From Stygiolobus sp037389425 (GTDB lineage: Archaea > Thermoproteota > Thermoprotei_A > Sulfolobales > Sulfolobaceae), in NCBI RefSeq assembly GCF_037389425.1, contig NZ_JBBHKR010000020.1, positions 1-31,184 on the forward strand: a stretch of 31,184 nucleotides of DNA, given 5' to 3'. The position numbers were made by a program, and so were the translations under genes. A model generated the notes under the pieces. That model saw nothing but the letters and a program-made list of their open reading frames with translations, was not told where the DNA came from and searched no databases. This document shows positions 17,293-25,356 of this stretch, one piece after another (the stretch's first letter is position 1; each line of letters begins with the position of its first letter).

Positions 17293-18197
17293 GTTTATTT
17301 AGATTATTAAAATATATCGACGAAACGTATTTTTCATCTATAAATACTAATTTTCAATCTATCAATCTTTATTCCATATTACAGTTAGAGGGAATTATCA
17401 TAGGCATACTTAGACTTTACTCCAATAATAAAGCTGGTGAAAAGGAACTAGATGATTTTGAAAACATACCTATCGCTGAAATATATAAAAATTATATTAG
17501 ATTTAAAAATTACCAAGAACAAAGATATTCTATCAAAGATATATATAATTTAAAGAAAAGACAGATAGTCGAATTATTGTCAATTAGCTATAAACCGGGC
17601 TTTTCTATGTTACGTGACGTAATTAATAATATAAAGGAAATACTGGAAAAGCTAAAGTACAGCCTTATTGATGTCAGGATAAAGACTTCTTCAAAGACAT
17701 TTATAGGGGTTTCCACTCAATTTGGATTTACCATTTTTGAATCTGGAATCTCTTTCGATCCAATATTTAATGCCCCATATATCCCAGCCTCTGAAATTAA
17801 GGGAATTTTGAGAAGCTGTATTGAGGATAAAGATAAGAGACTAGTAGAAAAATTATTTGGAACGGAGAATAATGAGGGACTTCTAATGATAACTGATGCA
17901 TTTCCAATAAGTGCGGAACGAAATACATTTTTACCAGAAATAATAACACCGCATTATACTAATGATGTAAAGCAAGAGACAGAGGTAAGCCCTAATCCCT
18001 TAATATTACTTGCAATTGCCCCTGGAGTGACATTTGAATTTTTAGTTTATTATAAAGATCAAAACTTGGATGATAAAGAAAAAGAGATTATAAAAGATTT
18101 GATTTTTAAAATGAGTAAAGAAGGAATAGGGGCTAAGACTACGTTAGGCTTCTCTCAATTCACGGTAAATGGAATCTCGTGGAGCGTGAAAAATTGA
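17289..18197 (+). CDS. cmr6: Cmr6, RAMP subunit, with probable CTG start
   Basis: Cmr6 is a Cas7-like subunit between the backbone and Cmr1. The C-terminal 206 residues (from a TTG at 17577) hold the RAMP signatures: PYIPASEIKGILRSC, LMITDAFPIS, and the glycine loop EGIGAKTTLGFSQF. The frame stays open upstream for another 96 codons with real-looking protein (SLFRLLKYIDETYFSSINTN, QLEGIIIGILRLYSNN). It has no ATG, GTG or TTG until 17577, but a CTG at 17289 overlaps the cmr1 stop as CTGA and has a good ribosome site. The resulting 302 residues fit Cmr6 proteins, whereas 206 would be short and leave an odd 284-base gap in a packed operon. Either CTG is a true start or a single base change has occurred there. 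Confidence 0.85.
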   Translation: MSLFRLLKYIDETYFSSINTNFQSINLYSILQLEGIIIGILRLYSNNKAGEKELDDFENIPIAEIYKNYIRFKNYQEQRYSIKDIYNLKKRQIVELLSISYKPGFSMLRDVINNIKEILEKLKYSLIDVRIKTSSKTFIGVSTQFGFTIFESGISFDPIFNAPYIPASEIKGILRSCIEDKDKRLVEKLFGTENNEGLLMITDAFPISAERNTFLPEIITPHYTNDVKQETEVSPNPLILLAIAPGVTFEFLVYYKDQNLDDKEKEIIKDLIFKMSKEGIGAKTTLGFSQFTVNGISWSVKN

Positions 18198-21100
18198 TGA
18201 AGAGTTTAGAAGGGATAATTAAAGAAAAGTTTGCAGCTTTACTTCATGACCCACCGAATAAGCCGTTTATGTTAAAATGTACACGATATCGTGTATCGAA
18301 ACAGTCTTTAAAAAACGCCAAATTTAAGTACCTATCTAATTTAACCCAAAATAAAATTGGGCATAAAGATATAGCGATAGAGTTAATATCGCATTTAGAT
18401 TTTTTAAATGAAAATAATACAATGAAGATAATTAAAAAAAGTATCAAAAATAAGAAATCTATAGTTAATAGTGCCGATGGAAAAGCAAGTAAGTTTGATA
18501 GATATTTAACATCAACTTTATACAATAAATGGAGAAAGATACTTTTCGCAAACTATGACAATATAGAGCTTAAGAATTTTTTAGTACCAGAGCTTCAGGT
18601 CAAATTAAAAACAATTGAGTGTGAAAAAGAACCTATAAACGCAGAATGTTTCTTTAAAGATCCTTATTCTAAAGAAGACATTATTCAGTTATTCGAGTAT
18701 ATTTCAAATGTATTTAAGGCCTTAAATCTTAACGGGATAAGTGTTGAGACTTATAACGTATTTTACTTCCTTTACGAGTTGTTATGGATAGCTAAAGGTT
18801 ATTCGGTTGGCCCAGCAGAAACTAGAGTCCCTACTCACTCAATTTTTGATCATTTATACGCTACTGCGTCGATATTAAATTGGTTTTATGGCACCAGTAA
18901 ATTCCTAGTAGGTTTAGACATAGTAGGTGTTGCGGACTACATAAATAAGTCCAGGAAGCTCAGAGATTTGTGGGCTTCAAGTTATTTATTGTCAGCCCTA
19001 GTGTGGTATGTATTAATTAACATAGTAGAAAAGTTTGGAGCTGATGTAGTGCTGTTCCCGTCATTAAGATTTAATCCCTTCTTTGCTTCATATATTTACA
19101 ATAAATACCTTAAAGATAAAGAAAATAGTAAGACAGTTATCCATGAAGTTGTTAATTTCATTACGAAATACATATTTAACAATGATGAAACATATAAAAA
19201 GTTAGGTATTCCTCCATACGCTATAATCCCAGCTAGAGCCACTTTAATATTGCCAGGAATAGGGTATGTTGAAAGAGAACTAAATCTTAAATGCGAAAGA
19301 GATCAGAATTCTCGATACAAATATGAGAAATGTATCCGTAATTATGTAGATGAGAAGTTCAGAGAAGGATGGAAAAAATTAGTAAGTTTCCTAATAGAAT
19401 ATGCTTCCAAAAATCCCAATGATTATTTCTGGGCTGTTTTCAATAAAGTAATGAGTATAACCAGCGTACAAGAATTCAAGGAAAAGCCCCCGTTGGCATT
19501 GAGAGTTATTGTTACAGAAATACCTAATGATGAGAAGGATGAAGACAAGGAACCTGATTATATGGATTTTGATAATAAATATATTAAGCTAGTTAGTGAG
19601 TTTAAGAAGCATAAGTTATCCCGTACTTCTCCAGCCACTCAGCTATCAAACTTTGAGTATTATAAAGATGCCATAGGAAAGAGTAGTAGAGGATTTGAGT
19701 ATTGCAGTGTTTGTGGTATATTACCAGCTATTTTGATTTTACCTAAAGGTGATGAAGAGTATAAGGAATTTGTTAAGGGAATTATAGGGGAACAAATAGG
19801 TGATGAAAAGCTTGATGATTTAAAGGTTGTACTTTCACCAGGGGAGAAGTTGTGTCCGTGGTGTTTGATTAAACGAGGATTGGGTATGAGACCGGAAGTA
19901 TTTAAAGTTCTAGTAAATAATGGGGATTTTGGACAAGAAGAGATAGAAAGTAAAAGAGTTTTTATACCGTCAGTGAGTCACATAGCATCTTACAAAAAAT
20001 ATGAGGCGTTTAAAAATGAGGAGTTAGAGTGCAAGGAAATAAGAGATATGATATCCTTGTGGAAATACTATGAAACTTATCCTGAGGATAAAAGATGTTT
20101 AATTCTTAAAGACCCAGAAACCCTATGGTTTGGAAGAACAAGAGATAAGACTTTATCACCTTATTATGCCCTCATTAGAGCAGATACAGATTATCTAGGC
20201 GACTTATTAGAGGGTAAGCTAACTCCTTATCTTGCTGGTATCATAGACTCTACTTTTTACGGTGGTAAAAAAGATGGCAAAGAAAATGTTGTTGAGAAAG
20301 CTATTAGGAGATATTTAGGAAACGCGGGAGAGGGATCGTATAAAAACGTTATGAAGCTTATGTTAAATAATAAGGAAAGCAAAGCAAAAGAAATTATAAA
20401 AGAAGAAATAAAAGATGAGAAATTGACAAATAACATAATAGATCAGATCAAGGAATTTATTAAGGAAAATCTAAGAAGAGATAGACTGGTTCTGTTCCCG
20501 TCATGGCACGTTAGCATTAGTAGCATGTTAAATAGAATATTACTTATGGAGATAAAGTTAGCAGAAGATTTAGATGGTTTTGTGGTCTACGCAGGTGGTG
20601 ATGACTTATTAGCGATTTTACCAGTGGAGAAAGCTTTAGAATTCGTCGAAAAGAGTCGTAAAGCAATAGCGGGGATAATTAGGGATAATATTGGCGAATT
20701 TATGCAAACCGAGAGTAAGGGATTTGTTAAGTTAAATAACGCATATTTTAGCTTATTTCCCTTAGTAGGACGTAGCTATGTAATTTACTTTTCCCATATA
20801 AAATACCCATTACAGTTGGTATTGGAGGATTCTTATAATTTACTTGAAGATGGGAAAGAGAGGATAAGATATGGGAATTATAAAAAGGATATAGTGATAG
20901 TTAAATATAGGGGTTCGGCTAGTGTTCTTCCATTATCCATTAAGAGACCTAATGAAGATGAAGGTGATATTGACGAATATCTCAATAGTATTGCTAAGAG
21001 CCTAGAACTATTACGTAAGCTTTATGAACTAATTAAACAAGAAAAATTATCAAAAAGTGTTATTTACAATGTTTTATCTGATGAATTACTTAATAATGGA

Positions 21101-21301
21101 AAAATTAAAGATGAACTCTTAGCTATATATTTAGACTATTTGATCAATAGAAATAGGTTAGATAAAAAATTAAAATTTAGTTTTAATGATTATAAAGATT
21201 TAATACAGCTTGAAATCAAATCTGATAATAACTCTAAGACTTTAATATATAATCTATTTCAGACTTTAAGCAATATCTTAGGGGCTGAGAAGAGTGAGTG
21301 A
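18197..21301 (+). CDS. cmr2: Cmr2/Cas10, HD nuclease and cyclic oligoadenylate synthase
   Basis: The large subunit of the III-B complex. On target RNA binding it is expected to make cyclic oligoadenylate with its Palm domain and to cut single-stranded DNA with its HD domain. The HD motif is at the N-terminus (AALLHDPPNKP, H17-D18). Two cysteine pairs, CSVC (503-506) and CPWC (553-556), form the zinc finger between the Palm domains. GFVVYAGGDDLLAIL carries an intact GGDD at 800-803. The C-terminal YFSLFPLVGRSYVIYFSHIKYPLQL is typical. I choose ATG at 18197, which shares one base with the cmr6 stop (TGATG), giving 1034 residues. A GTG at 18179 would add six. The insert-rich N-terminal half is diverged. 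Confidence 0.93.
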   Translation: MKSLEGIIKEKFAALLHDPPNKPFMLKCTRYRVSKQSLKNAKFKYLSNLTQNKIGHKDIAIELISHLDFLNENNTMKIIKKSIKNKKSIVNSADGKASKFDRYLTSTLYNKWRKILFANYDNIELKNFLVPELQVKLKTIECEKEPINAECFFKDPYSKEDIIQLFEYISNVFKALNLNGISVETYNVFYFLYELLWIAKGYSVGPAETRVPTHSIFDHLYATASILNWFYGTSKFLVGLDIVGVADYINKSRKLRDLWASSYLLSALVWYVLINIVEKFGADVVLFPSLRFNPFFASYIYNKYLKDKENSKTVIHEVVNFITKYIFNNDETYKKLGIPPYAIIPARATLILPGIGYVERELNLKCERDQNSRYKYEKCIRNYVDEKFREGWKKLVSFLIEYASKNPNDYFWAVFNKVMSITSVQEFKEKPPLALRVIVTEIPNDEKDEDKEPDYMDFDNKYIKLVSEFKKHKLSRTSPATQLSNFEYYKDAIGKSSRGFEYCSVCGILPAILILPKGDEEYKEFVKGIIGEQIGDEKLDDLKVVLSPGEKLCPWCLIKRGLGMRPEVFKVLVNNGDFGQEEIESKRVFIPSVSHIASYKKYEAFKNEELECKEIRDMISLWKYYETYPEDKRCLILKDPETLWFGRTRDKTLSPYYALIRADTDYLGDLLEGKLTPYLAGIIDSTFYGGKKDGKENVVEKAIRRYLGNAGEGSYKNVMKLMLNNKESKAKEIIKEEIKDEKLTNNIIDQIKEFIKENLRRDRLVLFPSWHVSISSMLNRILLMEIKLAEDLDGFVVYAGGDDLLAILPVEKALEFVEKSRKAIAGIIRDNIGEFMQTESKGFVKLNNAYFSLFPLVGRSYVIYFSHIKYPLQLVLEDSYNLLEDGKERIRYGNYKKDIVIVKYRGSASVLPLSIKRPNEDEGDIDEYLNSIAKSLELLRKLYELIKQEKLSKSVIYNVLSDELLNNGKIKDELLAIYLDYLINRNRLDKKLKFSFNDYKDLIQLEIKSDNNSKTLIYNLFQTLSNILGAEKSE

Positions 21302-22199
21302 GAAAGTAACCTTAGTAATTAAACCTTTAGAGCCATTAATGCTAAGATCTTCTGGAGAATTTGATATAGAAACTAAAGGTCCGGCATCATATGCTAAAAC
21401 TTTACTAATTCCTAGACCCTCTACAATAGCAGGAATGTTAGCGTCCTTATTATATAAAGGAGTAGTTAAGGAAAATTGGATAGATGAAGTAAAGGAGAAC
21501 ATGAAACCGATAAACGAGATTTGTGGCCCTCTATTAGTTAAAGAGAATTACGCTTATGTTCCACTAAGAATAGGGGGTGTATTCACTCTTATTAAAGCTC
21601 CTTTGGATAAATTATCTGAAAGTATTAGAGACGAAATTTACGATATAATTAAGTTTTATAAAGATGAAGATAAAGAGAAGATCGACTATAACAAGATAGA
21701 TACTGAAATGAGCGAATTAACAAGAGAAGATTTATCATCCGTTGTATTCATTCAACCTAGATTAGGAATAGGGCTTGACAGGGATAAAAAGGTTACTAAA
21801 GAAGGAATGTTGTATATCGCGAATTACGTTTCGATAGATGCCGAAATTCATGTCATTCTAACTGGTGATAAAAATGAAATTAAAATGGCATTAGATGGTA
21901 AGATTGCTTTTCTGGGTGGAGAAGGAAGGATAGTAAAACTAAGTATACTTGATAACGAGACCTTCAACTGTAGCAAGATTACTAATAATGGAATTTTATT
22001 ATCTCCTTTGCCCGTAAATGAAGCTAATAGATTCATAGGAGAACTTGGCATTATAGGCATGGGTTTTGACATTAGAAATAAGAAAAGGAAGGAGATAGTA
22101 AAAGCTGTTCTTGAGGGTAGCATTGTAATGAGTGCTAATCCGATAACTAAATATAATGTTTTAGGATATAGTAGTCAAATCACGTTAAATTTGGGATGA
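21294..22199 (+). CDS. cmr3: Cmr3, Cas5-type subunit binding the crRNA 5' tag
   Basis: Cmr3 holds the 5' handle of the crRNA next to Cas10 at the foot of the complex. The 301-residue protein shows the family start VIKPLEPLMLRSSGEFD (9-25) and LLIPRPSTIAGMLASLL (37-53), equal to the FP-x-PsTiaGalR motif of Cmr3/Cas5 proteins. Later come IQPRLGIGLDRDKKVTKEGMLY, which matches the conserved R-x-GI-x2-d-x3-t-x2-g-lY segment, and KIAFLGGEGRIVKL. The GTG start overlaps the cas10 stop by eight bases. Last gene of the operon; a T-rich run follows. The loss of any Cmr7-like gene next to it suggests a complex of the six core subunits only. Confidence 0.9.
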   Translation: MSEKVTLVIKPLEPLMLRSSGEFDIETKGPASYAKTLLIPRPSTIAGMLASLLYKGVVKENWIDEVKENMKPINEICGPLLVKENYAYVPLRIGGVFTLIKAPLDKLSESIRDEIYDIIKFYKDEDKEKIDYNKIDTEMSELTREDLSSVVFIQPRLGIGLDRDKKVTKEGMLYIANYVSIDAEIHVILTGDKNEIKMALDGKIAFLGGEGRIVKLSILDNETFNCSKITNNGILLSPLPVNEANRFIGELGIIGMGFDIRNKKRKEIVKAVLEGSIVMSANPITKYNVLGYSSQITLNLG

Positions 22200-22235
22200 T
22201 AAATTTTTTAAATAACTATTAGTTTTTAAAACAAT
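22200..22235 (+). terminator. Possible T-rich terminator of the cmr operon
   Basis: Directly after the cmr3 stop come AATTTTTTAA and, 25 bases later, AGTTTTTAAA. Runs of T on the coding strand end transcripts in Sulfolobales. No hairpin is needed or seen. Confidence 0.4.
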
Positions 22236-22242
22236 AATCAAG

Positions 22243-23282
22243 ATGATATTAGTCGACCTTCTCTTCTTTTTAAGGGCAGTTTACTTGATAAGCTAAATCA
22301 CCATTCAGATAAGAGCTCTAGGCATAGGGGCTGGACAAGGAGCATGAGGAGGTTAAATCGCGAAACTATATAGAAGTCTGACCTTCTTTCTCTATAAGCA
22401 CTTCAAGGAAAGTTTACCTCTTTATCTATCTTCTTCAGTAACTTTCCTCTCTTCACAAGGTGACAGAGTTACAGCTGCTTACTTACTTGGCTCACATCAC
22501 TTGGGTCTGTATCAATTTTCTGCTTTAGTAGCTGGAGTACCTTCAATGGTTTTAGGTTCAATGAGCGTAGTTCTATTACCTGCAGCATCATTTTACAAGG
22601 CTTTAGGTAGTTACGAGAAGAAAATGTCCTCGCATTCCTTCCGCGTGCTAGCTCTAATCTCCTTCTTAGCCGTTATAATATCGATACCCGTCGCAATATT
22701 TGTCGTGGACAAATTCTTTCCGGAATACGCAGAAGGATAAAAGTTCTAGTTCTACTCCTTCTAGCCTCGACTCTGCCCTATCCAATAATGTCTTTAACTA
22801 ATTTCATAATCGCGGTAAGAAAATCGTTGAGGCCTTCCCTGGTCTTGTCTGTTCTTAACGGTAGCTTAGTCATACCGACTTCATTTCTTCTAATTCCGAG
22901 GCTAGGTATAATAGGTGGTGCTCTGTCTCAGGTGATAGTCTCCGTAATTTCTTCCTTGTTCATTGTGTTATACGCTACAAGGACCTACACTTTCACCGTC
23001 GGTCGGTAGGAGGGAGATTACACTGTTCGTAATGATGCCTTTAATAGGAGTTCATGAGGTGTTCGTGGATCCACCATATTTAGACTTTTTGTTAGTTCTT
23101 CTCGTTCCTCTACTGTTTAAGTTGTTGAAAATAGTATAATCGAAGATGTAAAAATTATTGAGTCTTTTTTACCTTCTAAGCTGAAGTTTATTGTCGCGAT
23201 CATGAGGGTTATAAGTGCGAACGGAGTTTATACGCTTAAGAAAAATTTTTTAAAAGACAGAAAATACCGACACAGTGCTTGA
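22243..23282 (+). pseudogene. Truncated flippase, C-terminal two thirds, with several lesions
   Basis: A Wzx-like flippase lacking its N-terminal part. After a short stretch with four stops (22243-22360), one frame is open to 22740: FKESLPLYLSSSVTFLSSQGDRV, then TAAYLLGSHHLGLYQFSALVAGVPSMVLG, then VDKFFPEYAEG and a stop. It resumes PYPIMSLTNFIIAVRKSLRPS and LLIPRLGIIGGALSQVIVSVI. After a frameshift it reads REITLFVMMPLIG, and after another EDVKIIESFLPSKLKFIVAIM to a TGA at 23280. All pieces align in order with the intact flippase at 12.5 kb. It begins 44 bases after cmr3. It overlaps in coverage with the fragment before cmr4, so the two are remains of different paralogues. Confidence 0.85.
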
Positions 23283-23290
23283 CGCTCAAG

Positions 23291-23686
23291 TATTCACAGA
23301 GAATTTAGTTGTATAAGTTGCTAGAAGTTTAAGTAGCTGTTGAGTCTTTATTACGAAAAACGCGGAGATGGATAACTTATGGGACGTGGTCTTACTGGAT
23401 AAGGCTTGTATGACATTGATGACGTTATGTTTTTGATGAAGGAACAAAGCTCTAAGATCAAGAAAAGGCGTCATGTCTGGTATTACGATAAAATCATCAG
23501 ACAAAATCTCGATTGTTAAAATGGACATAAGAGGTGCTGAGAGAAGGGTGATGAAAGACTACGAGTGATTATATCGTACGAAGTGGATAATGATTAAACT
23601 TTACGTCAGAGAAGGCGTTGAAGCTTGTCCCAATAACATTAAGAAATAAGGGTTTCATAACTAGGTTCATAACGAAGGAGATTTAA
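23291..23686 (+). pseudogene. Decayed FkbM-family methyltransferase
   Basis: Reading across frames gives a partial FkbM methyltransferase. ENAEMDNLWDVVLLDKA-like sequence (here KNAEMDNLWDVVLLDKAC) is followed in a shifted frame by GLYDIDDVMFLMKEQS. Then SGITIKSSDKISIVKMDIRGAERRVMKDYE contains the family hallmark ivKMDIEGAE, here with R for the glutamate. YRTKWIMIKLYVREGVEACPNNIKK and a stop end it. At least two frameshifts and several stops are present. FkbM enzymes O-methylate sugars and fit the glycan island. The N-terminal SAM-binding part is mostly lost. Confidence 0.6.
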
Positions 23687-24802
23687 TTAAGAGTACAATC
23701 AAGACTCTCTTCTTCATCCCGTTTCGCTTATGAGGAGGAAGTAAGGACTAAGTGTTTCTGAACTACTCGAGGAGGAAACGTGACGTGACAACTTCAAGTA
23801 CGGGGGGTATAAGACTGTTCAAAAGAAAAGGAGAGGATTAGAGACAAACGACGGGAAAAAGAGAGAATTAGAAGCTAACTTATGTTAAGGTTTACTAACA
23901 TAAGAAACTCATTATTGTTAACTGTCGTCTTAGCTATAACTTATAAAGTCTTGCCATTCCTCTTTTACTACTTCATAATAGGTTATGTCCTTCCAAGCGA
24001 TATAAACTTCACCTTTTCTGTATCTAAAACTAAATCGTCTCTTATGTCTACCACTTTTCCCTCTACAACACCGTTATTTGTGTGTGCTTTAATTTTTGGT
24101 CTTATAACACCAGCTAAGAAAAAATACTGATTCAAAGTCCTCTTTGCATTGCAGTTTTGACGCTATAAGAACTCTCTTATACTTGAACTGCAATTATTGT
24201 GATCAATTCATTCCCTATTACACTCTCAAGGTTTATATTTGAGTAAAGCCTATAAGTCAGAATTTCAAATGCAGTGAAAAATACTGAGCATTAGGAGGAA
24301 ATAGGGGTCAAAAATAAGACCGAGACTTCTTCGTTGTTTCGTAGGCAATTTATTCATAATTAACTCTAATTAACCTTGTTATTGCCGATCCTACTACTAG
24401 CGGATCCAGAAATATATAGATTATGTTGAATAAAGAGGGAAGAATGAACAATAGATAGCGATAACGCGGTAATGTAAAAATTACGAGTGCGAGGAAATAT
24501 AAAAAAGTTCGGAGTTTTTTAATGTGTATATCGCGTCATGAAGGTTAAGTAGTTTTTTCTGATATCCTCCCTTTAGAGGTATCTCAATATTCCTGAATAG
24601 TGCTCCCAATACTCCCACTCTGTTAACTCCTACTTCGTATCGCTACATATATACATATAATGATATATGAATGATAATATACCTGAAATTGATTCGGAAA
24701 TTATGGGTGATGTGAGACTTGTGAGAAATAAGGGAATCAACATGGCAGTTGGGTTCAACTTGTTCACCTCATCTGAGAAGAATTGTGTGATTATAATTCA
24801 GT
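23687..24802. other. Long gene-poor stretch
   Basis: No intact recognisable gene lies here apart from one weak small frame on the minus strand (listed separately). The part from 24140 to 24800 is AT-rich with dense stops and no CRISPR repeats, tRNA or inverted repeats that I could see. The start (23690-23880) is purine-rich and may continue the decayed glycan genes. Confidence 0.4.
23983..24135 (-). CDS. Possible 50-residue Sm-like small protein or fragment
   Basis: From a TTG at 24133-24135 the minus strand encodes 50 residues ending TAA. The sequence AHTNNGVVEGKVVDIRDDLV followed by LDTEKVKFISLGRT has the alternating pattern of a small five-stranded barrel of the Sm/SH3 type. The opposite strand carries an 82-codon open frame (23882-24130) that looks like its shadow. 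No TATA box or ribosome site is clear, so it may be a fragment. Confidence 0.25.
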   Translation of the reverse strand: MNQYFFLAGVIRPKIKAHTNNGVVEGKVVDIRDDLVLDTEKVKFISLGRT

Positions 24803-25201
24803 TCATTTTTTAACACGTGTTAACGTTATCGCTATAAACAGCGGTATAGCGTCTTTTACTATCTCAGTCGGCAATGATGCATTTAGAGGCTTCACGACTA
24901 AAGCAAGAAGTATTATTTCACCTACTACGTAGGGTATGACGTAGAATTTGTTTTCGTCGTAAAGTTTGCGATATTTGAAAACCTTTCCGAGGACGAAAAC
25001 AAGAGATACTAAGGTTAGAGCTAAAAAAACAGAATTTTGTGGTAGTACTCTCAAGTTGTAATATTTTAAGGTTTCAAATACCACGTTGATTATACTAGAA
25101 ATAGTAATTGCTTTCACTAGATCTATTCCTTTATCCAATACTCCATATCTAACGTAATAAAGCACCTTTTGGGTAGTGTCGATAACTTTTTTATAATCCA
25201 C
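24803..25201 (-). CDS. Small membrane protein of unknown function
   Basis: A 132-residue protein with a soluble N-terminal segment (about 1-30, containing two tyrosines, YYVRYG) and probably four hydrophobic helices at about 30-45, 56-72, 87-103 and 112-127, ending in RVKK. No family is recognised. The GTG start is fixed by AGGTGA six bases upstream. It is transcribed away from the other membrane protein gene at 25.36 kb, and the two share a 155-base intergenic region. It lies 2.6 kb from the cmr operon with only decayed genes between, so a link to defence is possible but unsupported. Confidence 0.65.
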   Translation of the reverse strand: MDYKKVIDTTQKVLYYVRYGVLDKGIDLVKAITISSIINVVFETLKYYNLRVLPQNSVFLALTLVSLVFVLGKVFKYRKLYDENKFYVIPYVVGEIILLALVVKPLNASLPTEIVKDAIPLFIAITLTRVKK

Positions 25202-25207
25202 TTCTTT

Positions 25208-25213
25208 TCACCT
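25208..25213 (-). promoter_or_regulatory. Ribosome binding site of the 132-residue membrane protein gene
   Basis: AGGTGA on the minus strand, six bases before the GTG start, is a full match to the archaeal anti-Shine-Dalgarno sequence and selects GTG over later codons. Confidence 0.55.
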
Positions 25214-25356
25214 GATTGTACAATTCATAGATAACAAATAGCATAAGCGTCTTTCTACAAAGTTTCTGGTAATACCTAAGACAACAAGCTGAATTTGTTC
25301 GGCTATTCTCCTAAAGTAGATTTTATTAGCTTAAGAGAGTTGCCCCTTTGTATATT

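Noticed and set aside
14024..23282. One flippase gene split in two by insertion of the cmr operon
   Set aside because: The two fragments cover the same stretch of about 45 residues with different sequences, so they cannot be halves of one gene.
23286..23528. 80-codon minus-strand frame
   Set aside because: The plus strand carries the FkbM methyltransferase relic here. The minus frame is its shadow.
23882..24130. 82-codon plus-strand frame with hydrophobic segments
   Set aside because: The opposite strand reads as more ordinary protein in this interval. No promoter or ribosome site was seen for the plus frame.
13857..24802. CRISPR array near the cmr operon
   Set aside because: I looked for regularly spaced 24-30 base repeats and for the GAAAG-ending repeats usual in Sulfolobales on both sides and saw none.
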